Shown here piece after piece: positions 17,690 through 27,172 of a stretch of DNA of 64,000 nt (positions within the stretch are counted from its first letter, which is position 1; each line of letters opens with the position of its first letter). The translations under genes and the position numbers were made by a program. Source of the DNA: Pseudocolwellia agarivorans (GTDB lineage: Bacteria; Pseudomonadota; Gammaproteobacteria; Enterobacterales; Alteromonadaceae); contig NZ_MUZU01000007.1 in the NCBI RefSeq assembly GCF_002000085.1, positions 62,001 to 126,000 on the forward strand, in the 5' to 3' direction. The notes beneath the pieces were generated by a model. That model ran no database searches and had not been told where the DNA came from. It saw only the letters and a list, made by a program, of their open reading frames with translations.

Positions 17690-18784
17690 TTACTTAACTG
17701 GCGGAAATTTAATACGATCTGACAAGTGCCCTACTGAACTAACAAAGTAATAACTTAAATTCCAATGCATCAAACTTTTATAATTATCGTAAGCTAAATA
17801 AGCACGCCCACTTTCATCATCAGGAAAAACCAAAGCAGCAGTTAAATCAGCATTAGGTAAATTAGTACCATCTGTACGTCTTACTCCTAGTGCTTGCCAC
17901 TGGGCTAATGTTTTTTCTGTTTTACTCCAAGCTTTTAACCAATTAGCTCGACTACCTGTATTTTTAGGAATAGCGAGTTTAGTATCAAAACCTTCAGGTA
18001 ACTTAACTTGGCGCCCCCAAGTCAGATCATCATTCCAGCCTTCATTTTTTAAATAATTAGCCATTGAAGAAAACACGTCGGCATAGTTTCCCCAAATATC
18101 TTTCTTACCATCACCATCGCCATCAACGGCATAACTTAAAAAAGAGGTGGGCATAAATTGATTTTGCCCCATAGCACCGGCCCAAGAGCCTTTCATATTT
18201 TCAATAGAAATATGACCTTCCTCTAATATAGTCAATGCCGCCCAGAGTTGTTTCTTAAAGAATGCTTCTCTGCGCCCTTCGTAAGCCATAGTTGATAAAG
18301 CTGAGATAACGTTATAGTTACCCATAATTTTACCAAAGTTGGTTTCAAGCCCCCACAAAGCAACAATAAATCGAGGTTGAACACCGTATTTTTCACTAAC
18401 TTTAGTGAGTAAAGCTTGATGTTTTTTATATTCGTTCCGTGCTCGTTCAATTTTCCAATTAGGTACACGTTTAGGTAAATAGGTATCTAACGTTTCAACT
18501 TTTTCAGGTTGACGTTTATCAGAACTAACAGCTCGTTGATGAAAGGTTACATTTTCAAAGCTGCTTTTAATAATGTCTGGAGAATAACCTTTATCAAGCG
18601 CCTCTTTTTTTATGGCTTCAATATAGGTTTCAAAACTTGGTTTTTCGTTAACCGCTTCGTTCGCTGCTAAGAAACCACTAAAAAGTAAAGCGCTACTTAG
18701 TACAACCTTACTAAACAAAGAACCTAAAACAGAACGAGCTAATAAATGAGATGGATTTTTTTTCAAAAATGAGATGTTTTGCAC
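17690..18784 (-). CDS. Lytic murein transglycosylase, MltB-type (GH103)
   Basis: A 364-residue exported enzyme that cleaves peptidoglycan between MurNAc and GlcNAc, forming 1,6-anhydro ends. A hydrophobic signal segment lies at about residues 18-40. The GH103 core is clear: FIVALWGLETNFGKIMG holds the catalytic Glu, and AMGQNQFMPTSFLSYAVDGD the second conserved block. EF-hand-like residues follow in DGDGKKDIW. The usual C-terminal peptidoglycan-binding domain is absent. No lipobox cysteine is seen, so it may be soluble periplasmic. It begins 14 bp after the ycgL stop codon. Confidence 0.9.
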   Translation of the reverse strand: MQNISFLKKNPSHLLARSVLGSLFSKVVLSSALLFSGFLAANEAVNEKPSFETYIEAIKKEALDKGYSPDIIKSSFENVTFHQRAVSSDKRQPEKVETLDTYLPKRVPNWKIERARNEYKKHQALLTKVSEKYGVQPRFIVALWGLETNFGKIMGNYNVISALSTMAYEGRREAFFKKQLWAALTILEEGHISIENMKGSWAGAMGQNQFMPTSFLSYAVDGDGDGKKDIWGNYADVFSSMANYLKNEGWNDDLTWGRQVKLPEGFDTKLAIPKNTGSRANWLKAWSKTEKTLAQWQALGVRRTDGTNLPNADLTAALVFPDDESGRAYLAYDNYKSLMHWNLSYYFVSSVGHLSDRIKFPPVK

Positions 18785-18798
18785 AGAAGTAATTCCTT

Positions 18799-19089
18799 TT
18801 ATTGGTGAGCTTGTTGAGCTTTTTTAATATCAGCTTTATGTTGATCAAGTAAATTTTCTTCAGGAGGTGGTAGCTGTAAATAATAGCCTTTCTCTTTCAG
18901 GTTTTCTTTTACGGTATCGATATCAGAAAGTGCTAATTTTGATTTACCCGCAAGGTTCATCACAGTCACTAATACTGGTGTTCCAAATACCGACATTAAG
19001 CCCTCAGGCACATCAGAGAAATCATTCCTCTTATTTATAAATAAATATGTTTGCTTTTTTTTAGGGCTTTTATAAACGGAGCACAACAT
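18799..19089 (-). CDS. ycgL: YcgL domain-containing protein
   Basis: A 96-residue protein matching the YcgL family from end to end: MLCSVYKSPKKKQTYLFI at the N-terminus, then VPEGLMSVFGTP and the C-terminal GYYLQLPPPEENLL. The structure is known for E. coli YcgL, but its function is not. It sits between rnd and the transglycosylase, the usual place in the order. No signal peptide or membrane segment is seen. Confidence 0.93.
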   Translation of the reverse strand: MLCSVYKSPKKKQTYLFINKRNDFSDVPEGLMSVFGTPVLVTVMNLAGKSKLALSDIDTVKENLKEKGYYLQLPPPEENLLDQHKADIKKAQQAHQ

Positions 19090-19223
19090 GATTAAACCTA
19101 CGACTTATGGATATCTATTAAAAATATTTATGAGAAGAATATTACACGCCATTTAGTGTGTTTTCACTTAATTTAACATAATAACTATGTGAGTATTTGT
19201 AACGAATACTTTATCTGGGTTCG

Positions 19224-20375
19224 CTATTTAAACCCATTATTAGCATAAGCTTGTAGTTTTTCACCAAACAAGTCTAAGCGCCAGCCATATAAAATATCAA
19301 TAACACCTTTATCTTTGTCTGCATTATTAATTTTGAAATGGTAACTTAAAAACTGATTGATCTGTTTTTTAGAGGCTAGATTTTCAGGTAATAAATCAGC
19401 ATTTTTTGCAGCAGTTGCAACAAAAGTTTTTACTTGCTTAAAAATTTGTTTGTATGCGGGGTATTCATCTAATCGAATAATAGGCTGCGGGTATTCGCTT
19501 TCAGGCACTTTATTGGCTTGGTTAAGTACTTGTAACATGGCTTTGCCTTTGTGCTTTATATCTAACAGCTCTACACCTTCAATACTAAGCATGGCACCTA
19601 CACTTATTGGGTTACGTTGTGCAACGCCTATTAAAGTATGGTCTTTAGCAATAAAGCCTAATGGCATATCTCTTTTTTGAGCCTGCTGGTAACGCCAAGC
19701 AGCTAAATATTTTAAAGCATTCAACTGCTTTGCATTTAACTTCCAATTCATTTTAATGTTTAGATACATTAAGTTTTCATCTATTGGAGAAAACTTACGG
19801 TCTATCATCAGTTGAGTTTCTTGTTGAGCTGCTTCTAACCAACCAGCATCGACAACCAGTTGATGAATTTTTGGATAAATTTGGTGTAGGTATTCAACGT
19901 CAGCTTCAGCATAAGTTTTTTGGCGTTCAGTTAAAGGTCGTTTGATCCAATCGGTTCTCGATTCTGACTTGTCTAATTCAACACCTGTAAAGTGTTGCAC
20001 CATAGCCGCATAACCTAACGATAAACCATGACCTAAAAATGCCATCATAATTTGGCTATCAATTAAGTTTACGGGTTTACAGTTAGCTGCCGTTAAAAAA
20101 ACTTCTAAGTCTTCTGAACAAGCATGTAGTACTTTACAAATATCTGCATTTGTCATTAACGCCCAAAATGGAGATAAATCGTCTATGGTTACCGGATCAA
20201 TGAGCGCGATAACTTCACCATCACTAACTTGTAATAATCCAAGTTTAGGGTAAAGCGTACGGGTACGTACAAACTCGGTATCAATTGCTAACATATTTGA
20301 TTTTTCTAGTGCTTTACACAATTCAACCAGAGTAGAATAATCTTGAACGTATTGTCTTTGTATTATTTTTTCCAC
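19224..20375 (-). CDS. rnd: Ribonuclease D
   Basis: A 383-residue 3'-5' exoribonuclease that trims tRNA precursors. The DEDDy exonuclease motifs appear in order: AIDTEFVRTRTLYP (ExoI), LHACSEDLEVF (ExoII) and KTYAEADVEYLHQIYP (ExoIII with Tyr). An HRDC domain follows at about 215-290, and a second helical HRDC-like part completes the C-terminus. It is followed on the same strand by ycgL after 134 bp. Confidence 0.96.
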   Translation of the reverse strand: MEKIIQRQYVQDYSTLVELCKALEKSNMLAIDTEFVRTRTLYPKLGLLQVSDGEVIALIDPVTIDDLSPFWALMTNADICKVLHACSEDLEVFLTAANCKPVNLIDSQIMMAFLGHGLSLGYAAMVQHFTGVELDKSESRTDWIKRPLTERQKTYAEADVEYLHQIYPKIHQLVVDAGWLEAAQQETQLMIDRKFSPIDENLMYLNIKMNWKLNAKQLNALKYLAAWRYQQAQKRDMPLGFIAKDHTLIGVAQRNPISVGAMLSIEGVELLDIKHKGKAMLQVLNQANKVPESEYPQPIIRLDEYPAYKQIFKQVKTFVATAAKNADLLPENLASKKQINQFLSYHFKINNADKDKGVIDILYGWRLDLFGEKLQAYANNGFK

Positions 20376-20471
20376 GGAAAACCTTGAGAGTTATGAGATA
20401 ACAACACTGATTGATGACGTTTATTAATAATGACAGAACTTTATGACAATTTAATAAACGCCCACAGAGCT

Positions 20472-21329
20472 TTACTTACGACGACGAAGTGCTTGTTGTC
20501 TGGTTTGATGTTTTTTAACTGAGCGGCGAATACGGCGGCTTTTCGCGTTGTCCATTGCCTTTTCGTCTACTTTTACTTTACTTTGCGTTTCTAACGGTAA
20601 GTTTACTAATTTACGGTAATAGTTAACATCTTTTAACGGAAGTTCTGTCCAACCACCTAAAGGTAATTGACGCTTCATTTCCATATCGCCGTATCTTACA
20701 CGGATCAGTCGGCTTACTTGTACTTCTTGGCTTTCCCATAAGCGTCTTACTTCACGGTTTCTCCCCTCAGAAAGTACAACATGAAACCAATGATTTCGCC
20801 CTTCACCACCTTTATAAGTGATTTTTTGGAATTTAGCTGGGCCATCTTCTAACTTAACGCCAGCACGAAGCGTTTGTAACATAGCTTCGTTTACTTCACC
20901 AAATACACGTACCGCATATTCACGCTCTACTTTTTGAGAAGGGTGCATTAATCGGCTAGCTAACTCGCCATCGGTAGTAAATAACAACATACCTGAGGTG
21001 TTAATATCTAACCGACCTACAGCAACCCATCTACCATCTTGTAGTGGTGGTAATCGGTCAAATACCGTAGGACGACCTTCGGGATCTTTACGTGTACACA
21101 TTTCGCCTTCAGGCTTGTTGTACATAAGAATACGGCATAAATCGTCTTCTTTCGCTTTTATACTAACTAAATGACCATCTATTTTAATTTGTTCGTTGCC
21201 TTCAACGCGATCACCTAGGTAGGCTACTTTACCATTAACGGTAATTCGGCCCGCGCTAATGAAGGTTTCAAGTTCTCGGCGTGAACCTTTGCCTGCACGA
21301 GCTAGGACTTTTTGTAATTTTTCAGACAT
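20472..21329 (-). CDS. rluB: 23S rRNA pseudouridine synthase RluB
   Basis: A 285-residue RsuA/RluB-type synthase that modifies the peptidyl-transferase region of 23S rRNA (U2605 in E. coli). An N-terminal S4 domain ([19 protein letters not shown]) is followed by the catalytic domain with [20 protein letters not shown], where the conserved Asp is the nucleophile. A basic tail rich in Lys and Arg ends the protein, typical of RluB. Its location next to scpB and scpA, with yciO and rnmA farther upstream, is the conserved gammaproteobacterial context of rluB. Confidence 0.95.
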   Translation of the reverse strand: MSEKLQKVLARAGKGSRRELETFISAGRITVNGKVAYLGDRVEGNEQIKIDGHLVSIKAKEDDLCRILMYNKPEGEMCTRKDPEGRPTVFDRLPPLQDGRWVAVGRLDINTSGMLLFTTDGELASRLMHPSQKVEREYAVRVFGEVNEAMLQTLRAGVKLEDGPAKFQKITYKGGEGRNHWFHVVLSEGRNREVRRLWESQEVQVSRLIRVRYGDMEMKRQLPLGGWTELPLKDVNYYRKLVNLPLETQSKVKVDEKAMDNAKSRRIRRSVKKHQTRQQALRRRK

Positions 21330-21447
21330 GTTTTTTCATTCTCGTTCGTCAGTAACTTCACCAATGTTAATAAAAACATTGCTACGTTTCTGTCTCAAAT
21401 AGTTGAATATAGACTCTCTAAAACGCCCTTAACATCAATATTAAACA

Positions 21448-22032
21448 TTAAGGTTCGTCAGACAAACTAAATTCAGTTAACGGTACTTTTTCTATAGAAA
21501 GAGGTTTGGGTAAATCACTCAATGTTTCGAGTGAAAAATAATCAAGAAATACTTGAGTAGTTGCATAAAGTGCTGGCCTACCCGGAACTTCTTTATATCC
21601 GACTATATCTATCCAATCTCTTTCTAATAAGGTTTTCATAATAGCGCTGCTCACGGCAACGCCTCTTATATCTTCTATTGCGCCACGCGTTATAGGCTGT
21701 TTATATGCAATAAGTGACAATGTTTCTAGTAATGCTCGAGAGTACCTTGGAGCTCGCTCTTTAAATAAATTAGCGAGTTCATTACTAAACTTAGCAACCG
21801 CTTGAAAACGATAGCCTGTAGCCACTTTTACTAGTTCAACACCACGGTTTTGATAATGCGCGCGTAGTTCATTAATTTGGGTAATTATACGCTTATTAGA
21901 GACATTGTATTGCTCTAATACTGTTTTTTTAAATAATTGAACAGACATCGGCTTTTCAGAAACAAAAAGTGCGGCTTCAATTAAACATTTTAGTTGTTCG
22001 TCATTTAGCTGTTTATTATCAAGAAAAGCCAT
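21448..22032 (-). CDS. scpB: Segregation and condensation protein B
   Basis: A 194-residue kleisin partner of the SMC-ScpAB condensin. Two winged-helix domains are visible: LIEAALFVSEKPMSVQLF in the first, and ETLSLIAYKQPITRGAIEDIRGV in the second, followed by GRPALYATT. It lies 23 bp after scpA on the same strand. Presence of ScpAB implies an SMC-type condensin, as in Shewanella and Colwellia relatives, rather than the MukBEF of enterics. Confidence 0.95.
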   Translation of the reverse strand: MAFLDNKQLNDEQLKCLIEAALFVSEKPMSVQLFKKTVLEQYNVSNKRIITQINELRAHYQNRGVELVKVATGYRFQAVAKFSNELANLFKERAPRYSRALLETLSLIAYKQPITRGAIEDIRGVAVSSAIMKTLLERDWIDIVGYKEVPGRPALYATTQVFLDYFSLETLSDLPKPLSIEKVPLTEFSLSDEP

Positions 22033-22055
22033 TATTTAAAACCTAGTATAAAAAT

Positions 22056-22910
22056 TTAAACTGTTTCTGGGTGTTTTAATTTAAGTTGAATAGGACCAAA
22101 TACCTGCGCCTGAATACATTCTATCAAAGACTCTTTTAATAATTCTAAAATAGCTAAAAAAGTTACAACAACCCCTTGCCTACCTTCTTTAATATCAAAA
22201 AATTGGCTAAATTCGATATAAGGATTGTTCTGGTTCGCTTCAGTCAGTTTATTCACAATAAAGGCCATGCGCTCTCGAGTAGATAAGGCTTCTTTTTGAA
22301 TATGATGATGTTCTAACGCTTTGGTTCTGTTCATTACATCTTGCAACGCGCTAATTAAATCAGACAATTCAACATCAGCATCTATTGTGCGTAATTGAAA
22401 ATTATCAGGTACGTTGGCGTGGCCAATAAAAACATCTCTGTCTAATCGCGGTAGTTGATCAAGCTCTTGGGCTGCATGTTTAACTATTTCATATTCTTGA
22501 AGACGCCTTACCAATTCCGCCCGCGGATCTTCTTCGGTGTCTTCTACAGTTTGTTTTGGTAGTAATAAACGCGATTTAATTTCAGCCAGTATAGCTGCCA
22601 TCACTAAATATTCGGCTGCAAGTTCAAGTTTTACATCTTTCATTAATTCAACGTAAATCATGTATTGCTTAGTAATCGGTGCAATAGGTAAATCTAAAAT
22701 ATCAAATTTTTGTTTACGAATTAAATACAAGAGTAAATCTAACGGGCCTTCAAAAGATTCTAAAATCACTTCCAGGGCATCAGGTGGAATAAACAAATCT
22801 AAAGGCTTATCAATAAAAGCCTTGCCGTGGATCATAGCCAAAGGTAAAACCTGTTGGATCATTTCTCCATCGTTTATTGTTGAAGTATCTTTCTGCAAAA
22901 ATTTATCCAC
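22056..22910 (-). CDS. scpA: Segregation and condensation protein A
   Basis: A 284-residue kleisin subunit of the SMC condensin. The segments FEGPLDLLLYLIRKQKFDILDLPI and YLVMAAILAEIKSRLLLP are the conserved N-terminal helical domain that binds the SMC neck. The C-terminal winged helix (VVVTFLAILELLKE) binds the SMC cap. The gene begins 42 bp after yciO, and scpB follows with a 23-bp gap, so yciO, scpA and scpB are probably cotranscribed. Confidence 0.95.
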   Translation of the reverse strand: MDKFLQKDTSTINDGEMIQQVLPLAMIHGKAFIDKPLDLFIPPDALEVILESFEGPLDLLLYLIRKQKFDILDLPIAPITKQYMIYVELMKDVKLELAAEYLVMAAILAEIKSRLLLPKQTVEDTEEDPRAELVRRLQEYEIVKHAAQELDQLPRLDRDVFIGHANVPDNFQLRTIDADVELSDLISALQDVMNRTKALEHHHIQKEALSTRERMAFIVNKLTEANQNNPYIEFSQFFDIKEGRQGVVVTFLAILELLKESLIECIQAQVFGPIQLKLKHPETV

Positions 22911-22952
22911 TTAAACTAACACTGTCGACTAACTAAAATGCAGTTAACCCAC

Positions 22953-23573
22953 TTATTCGAACGGTGTTGGATCACCTTCACCCACTCTAATGATAGAGAT
23001 ATCTCCATCAGAAAAATCAACAACGGTTGTTGGATGTTCACCTAAATGACCACCATTAATAATAAGATCAACTTGGTGCTCTAAAATGTCACGAATATGT
23101 TCTGGATCGTATTCTGCTCGACTTTCACCAGGCATAATTAACGTTGTCGACATAATAGGTTCTTTAACTTCAGCGAGTAACGCTTGAGCAATATTATTGT
23201 CAGGAATACGAATGCCTATAGTTTTACGTTTTGGATTTAACAAACGTTTAGGCACTTCTTTAGAACCTTTAAACACAAAAGTATAAGGCCCTGGCGTATT
23301 ACTTTTTAATAATCGGTAAGCGGTATTGTCTACACGGGTATATTCAGAAAGCTGAGACAAGTCGCTGCAAATAAGCGTGAAGTTATGGCTTTTCTCTAAA
23401 TTTCTAATATTACAAATACGTTCTAAGGCTTTTTTATCGCCCATGTGGCAACCGATAGCGTAGCCAGAATCAGTAGGATAAACCACTACCGCGCCATCAT
23501 GAATCATAGCAGCAGCTTGTTTCATTAAACGCCCTTGCGGATTATCAGGATGTACGTAAAAAAATTGGCTCAT
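22953..23573 (-). CDS. yciO: YciO family protein (TsaC/YrdC-like, threonylcarbamoyladenylate synthase fold)
   Basis: A 206-residue Sua5/YrdC/YciO-fold protein. Conserved blocks are GAVVVYPTDSGYAIGC, the KSTN-loop counterpart around LEKSHNFTL, PGPYTFVFKGS and IGIRIPDN. YciO differs from TsaC, and its role in tRNA modification is weak or unproven, so I name only the family. It lies between rnmA and scpA, the conserved position for yciO. Confidence 0.92.
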   Translation of the reverse strand: MSQFFYVHPDNPQGRLMKQAAAMIHDGAVVVYPTDSGYAIGCHMGDKKALERICNIRNLEKSHNFTLICSDLSQLSEYTRVDNTAYRLLKSNTPGPYTFVFKGSKEVPKRLLNPKRKTIGIRIPDNNIAQALLAEVKEPIMSTTLIMPGESRAEYDPEHIRDILEHQVDLIINGGHLGEHPTTVVDFSDGDISIIRVGEGDPTPFE

Positions 23574-23598
23574 AATATTACTCCATTTTATTGAGGGT

Positions 23599-24501
23599 CT
23601 AACGCGTTAGCATTTCAGATCGCAGTTTTTCAGGCCACAGCGACCAAATGGGTAATGCTTTTTCTGGCATACGTAAATTACGCCCTAAATCGCTCCATTT
23701 ATTTGGATGATGAAAGTCAGATCCCATTGAGGCATGTAAGTCATACTCTAAACAAAAGTTTAGCATTAATTGCCTTTGGTCGTTACTCATTTGTGGAAGA
23801 ACAATTTCTAAACCATCGCCTCCCTCTTCTTTAAACTGAATAACTAAACGCCTAAGCCACTTGGTTGAAAGGTCATATCTAACAGGATGTGCCATAACCG
23901 CAGTACCGCCTGCTTGATGAATGGCATCTATCGCTTCTTTAATACTGCACCAGTTAGGTTTTACATAAGCACGCTTACCTTTACCTATGTATTTGTCAAA
24001 AGCTGCCTGCATTTTAGATATACTGCCTTGCTGTAATAATACCTTAGCAAAATGCGCACGAGTTAAAGATCCCCCATTAGCAAGCTCTTTCGCTTTTTCG
24101 TAAATACCATCGAAACCACATTTGGCAAGTTTTTCACCCATAGTAATTGCTCTGCTTTCTCGAGCAACTTGTTGGCTTTCAATTAAGCTTAATAAAGCAG
24201 GATGAGTTCGATCAATATTTAAGCCTACAATATGTATTTCAAAACCTTGCCACGCCGTTGATATTTCAATGCCATTAATTAAATTTAGTGCGTATTTTTT
24301 TTCGCTTATATAATTATTTGCAATATCTAAGGCCGATACCGTATCGTGATCGGTAATCGCTAACACATCAATTTGAAAGTTAGTCGCCCTTTCTATAAGC
24401 TCTTGCGGAGTTAAACTACCATCAGAAAATTTAGTATGGCTGTGTAAATCAATGCGTAAATTTGAAAAATCTTGAGATTCTATGGTTGACATAACATCCA
24501 T
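23599..24501 (-). CDS. rnmA: PHP-domain 5'-3' exoribonuclease RnmA (YciV)
   Basis: A 300-residue PHP phosphoesterase that matures the 5' ends of rRNAs and degrades nucleotides from the 5' end in E. coli (RNase AM). Metal-binding motifs are DLHSHTKFSDGSLTP, AITDHDTV, GIEISTAW, VMAHPVRY and GSDFHHPNKW. I start at the ATG at 24501; E. coli YciV begins a similar distance before DLHSHT. An upstream in-frame ATG at 24582 would add 27 residues without similarity. The gene diverges from the trp operon, as in E. coli where yciV borders trpL. Confidence 0.93.
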   Translation of the reverse strand: MDVMSTIESQDFSNLRIDLHSHTKFSDGSLTPQELIERATNFQIDVLAITDHDTVSALDIANNYISEKKYALNLINGIEISTAWQGFEIHIVGLNIDRTHPALLSLIESQQVARESRAITMGEKLAKCGFDGIYEKAKELANGGSLTRAHFAKVLLQQGSISKMQAAFDKYIGKGKRAYVKPNWCSIKEAIDAIHQAGGTAVMAHPVRYDLSTKWLRRLVIQFKEEGGDGLEIVLPQMSNDQRQLMLNFCLEYDLHASMGSDFHHPNKWSDLGRNLRMPEKALPIWSLWPEKLRSEMLTR

Positions 24502-24671
24502 AATGAGTTCTTCTATAGGGGATTTTATTTGCCTAGTGGCAAGTTTACTGAGATGACAAAGATAATGATACAAACAAAACAAACTATTTTATTAATTTGG
24601 TGGTGGCATAATTCTACATAAGTAGGTTATGGCGATTGTTTGTATGTAAATTATACTGAAAAATAAATTCC

Positions 24672-24700
24672 AAAAAACCTGCTTTGCTAGCGGGTTTTTT
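24672..24700. terminator. Strong terminator-like hairpin upstream of trpL
   Basis: AAAAAACCTGC (24672-24682) pairs with GCGGGTTTTTT (24690-24700) over 11 bp with one G-U pair and a 7-base loop. A T-run on one strand and an A-run before the stem make it bidirectional. A possible -10 element TATACT lies about 20 bases upstream on the plus strand. In enteric trp operons the equivalent attenuator follows the leader peptide; here it precedes trpL. Confidence 0.65.
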
Positions 24701-24732
24701 ACGTTTTACGCATTTAGAAAATAGAGATTAAA

Positions 24733-24795
24733 ATGATAATAGTTAAAGTTAAGAGTTGGTTTATGTGGTGGCTTTTGCCCATTTACGCAGGATGA
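24733..24795 (+). CDS. trpL: trp operon leader peptide
   Basis: A 20-codon ORF with an AGAGAT ribosome site, starting 37 bases before the end of a typical leader region. It encodes Trp at codons 9, 12 and 13 (KSWFMWWLLP), three in twenty. That is very unlikely by chance and is the mark of a Trp-sensing leader peptide. The stop TGA lies 37 bases before trpE. No terminator-like hairpin follows the leader; the only one is 32 bases upstream. The mechanism may therefore differ from classical attenuation. Confidence 0.7.
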   Translation: MIIVKVKSWFMWWLLPIYAG

Positions 24796-24832
24796 CAAAA
24801 CACATAGTTAATACCAAGAATTAGGAAGCACA

Positions 24833-26503
24833 ATGAATACTCAAAATACAATGAATACAAAAAGCATTGGTCAAGTACATACATTAACTGACAATGCGAA
24901 TTATCAAGCAGATCCCCTAGCGATTTACCATAAAATATGTGGCGCTAATCATAATAACATTCTACTTGAATCGGCTGAAATAGATAAAAAACATCAATTA
25001 AAAAGCTTACTCCTAACAGATGCCGCATTAAAAATCGTATGCCAAGGCAACGAAGTTACGTTTACCCCGTTAACAGATAATGGTTTAGCTGCTTTAGCTT
25101 TTGCCAAACAAGCTTTAAATCAACATGCTGAACTTGAATTTTCTCAAAATAAACTCATTGCCATTTTCCCTGAAGTTACTCAGCAACTTGACGAAAAATC
25201 TCGTTTATTAGCCGTTAATCCTTTTCAATGTTTACGTTTATTTAATGACTTAGCGCCAGCAATATCTGATGAGCTTCATGATTTTTCTGTATTTTTAGGT
25301 GGTGTATTTGCTTTCGACATGATGTCGATGAGTGAAAAACTGCCAAATGTTTCTGAAGGTGAAAACACCTGTCCTGATTTCGTATACTACTTGGCTGAAA
25401 CACTGATTATTATTGATCATGAACAACAAACATCTGAAGTTATTGGTAATATATTTTCTGGTCCTGATGTAGAAAAAAGCAATCAAACCATTCGATCACG
25501 ACTTGCTGAGTTAAAAGAATTACTCTCTCAAAACTACATCGCAGTTCAAACTGGTAAAACATCAAACCGTGTTGAATTAGAGGTAGTTACTGATATTTCA
25601 GACGAGCAGTTTTGCGCCAATGTAAACCAGTTAAAAGAAAACATTAGAGCTGGCGATATTTTCCAAGTGGTTCCTTCTCGTACATTCAGCTTACCTTGTT
25701 CAGATACACTTAATGCTTATAAATCGTTAAAACAAAGTAACCCAAGCCCTTACATGTTTTATTTAAAAGACAGTGACTTTTGCATGTTTGGCGCGTCTCC
25801 AGAGTCAGCTTTAAAATACCAACATAAAAATCGCCAAGTAGAAATTTATCCAATAGCAGGCACAAGACCTCGCGGCTTTAATCCTGACGGTACGCTTTCT
25901 CCTGATTTAGATAGCCGTATTGAACTTGATTTACGTTTAGATGAAAAAGAACTCGCAGAACACATTATGCTTGTAGATTTAGCGCGTAACGATATTGCAC
26001 GCGTTAGCCAAGCAGGCACGCGACACGTAGCCGATTTATTAAAAGTAGACCGCTACTCTCATGTAATGCATTTAGTTTCACGCGTTTGTGGCACGCTAGA
26101 TTTAGATTTAGACGCCCTACATGCTTATCAGTCGTGTATGAACATGGGAACACTCTCTGGCGCACCTAAAGTTAAAGCAACAGAGTTAATTAGAAACATA
26201 GAAGGTAAACGCCGCGGTAGTTATGGCGGAGCTGTTGGCTATTTAACAGGAAAAGGCGAAATGGATACCTGTATTGTAATTCGTTCTGCATTTGTTGATA
26301 ACAACGGCATGGCGCAAGTTCAAGCAGGTGCTGGTGTGGTATACGACTCAGATCCTCAATCAGAAGCTAATGAAACCAAACAAAAAGCACAAGCCGTTAT
26401 TAGTGCAATTAAATTAGCTGAAAACACTGAACTAGTGGTAAAAAACCATTCGTCTCAAAGCGCCTCCTCAGCAAATACGGCAGCAACAAAGGAGAATAGA
26501 TAA
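24833..26503 (+). CDS. trpE: Anthranilate synthase component I
   Basis: A 556-residue chorismate-using subunit that makes anthranilate with TrpG. LLES at residues 44-47 is the tryptophan feedback-inhibition motif. The catalytic C-terminal domain contains IFQVVPSRTF, FGASPESALKY, IAGTRPRGF, HIMLVDLARND, MHLVSRV and QAGAGVVYDSDPQSE. The first ATG at 24833 follows an AGGAAG ribosome site; another ATG six codons later is possible. It is the first structural gene of the operon, and its stop codon overlaps the trpG start region. Confidence 0.98.
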   Translation: MNTQNTMNTKSIGQVHTLTDNANYQADPLAIYHKICGANHNNILLESAEIDKKHQLKSLLLTDAALKIVCQGNEVTFTPLTDNGLAALAFAKQALNQHAELEFSQNKLIAIFPEVTQQLDEKSRLLAVNPFQCLRLFNDLAPAISDELHDFSVFLGGVFAFDMMSMSEKLPNVSEGENTCPDFVYYLAETLIIIDHEQQTSEVIGNIFSGPDVEKSNQTIRSRLAELKELLSQNYIAVQTGKTSNRVELEVVTDISDEQFCANVNQLKENIRAGDIFQVVPSRTFSLPCSDTLNAYKSLKQSNPSPYMFYLKDSDFCMFGASPESALKYQHKNRQVEIYPIAGTRPRGFNPDGTLSPDLDSRIELDLRLDEKELAEHIMLVDLARNDIARVSQAGTRHVADLLKVDRYSHVMHLVSRVCGTLDLDLDALHAYQSCMNMGTLSGAPKVKATELIRNIEGKRRGSYGGAVGYLTGKGEMDTCIVIRSAFVDNNGMAQVQAGAGVVYDSDPQSEANETKQKAQAVISAIKLAENTELVVKNHSSQSASSANTAATKENR

Positions 26504-27165
26504 TGACTCCTCTTAAAACAACGTCACCTAAAGCTCTACCTAAAATTATCATGTTAGATAATCTAGACTCATTTACTTATAACTTAGTTGATGAGTTTCA
26601 ATGTTTAGGCTACGAACCCCTTATTTACAGAAATACTTTACCTGTAGATTACATTATTGAACAACTTAATAAAGAAGCTAAAAATAACCCACAAGGTGTT
26701 ATTTTGGTGTTATCACCTGGGCCCGGAGATCCGAGTCATGCTGGTTGTTTAATGGAGTTAATTGCAAAAACAGTAGGAAAATTCCCTATTTTAGGTATTT
26801 GTTTAGGTCATCAAGCACTTATACAGCATTACGGTGGTGTAATTGGCCGCGCACCTGAAATTGTTCATGGTAAATCATCAAACGTAGAACACACAGGTAC
26901 AGGCGCTTTTTTAAATATTGCTAATCCATTACCTGTAGCGCGTTATCATTCATTGGTTGCCACAAAAATGCCAGATGCTATTGAAATGATTGCCCAATTT
27001 ACCACTGATAATAACGATGTACTACCTATGGCGGTTCAGCATTCAAAAGATGCTGTTTTAGGATTTCAGTTTCATCCTGAGTCAATACTCACCACCTACG
27101 GTAGTCACTTATTAGCACAAAGTTTAGAACATTTAATCGCTTTGAATCAGCAGAAAGCAAGTTAA
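26503..27165 (+). CDS. trpG: Anthranilate synthase component II (glutamine amidotransferase)
   Basis: A 220-residue class-I glutamine amidotransferase supplying ammonia to TrpE. The triad is visible in LGICLGHQAL (nucleophilic Cys) and in FQFHPESILT (His and Glu). The N-terminal MLDNLDSFTYNLVDEF is typical of TrpG/PabA. Its start overlaps the trpE stop by one base (TAATG). It is a separate gene, unlike the trpGD fusion of E. coli. Placement in the trp operon supports TrpG over PabA. Confidence 0.97.
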   Translation: MTPLKTTSPKALPKIIMLDNLDSFTYNLVDEFQCLGYEPLIYRNTLPVDYIIEQLNKEAKNNPQGVILVLSPGPGDPSHAGCLMELIAKTVGKFPILGICLGHQALIQHYGGVIGRAPEIVHGKSSNVEHTGTGAFLNIANPLPVARYHSLVATKMPDAIEMIAQFTTDNNDVLPMAVQHSKDAVLGFQFHPESILTTYGSHLLAQSLEHLIALNQQKAS

Positions 27166-27172
27166 GGAATTT

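Noticed and set aside
24502-24582. N-terminal extension of rnmA
   Set aside because: The added residues have no similarity to the family, and the ATG at 24501 matches the usual start position.
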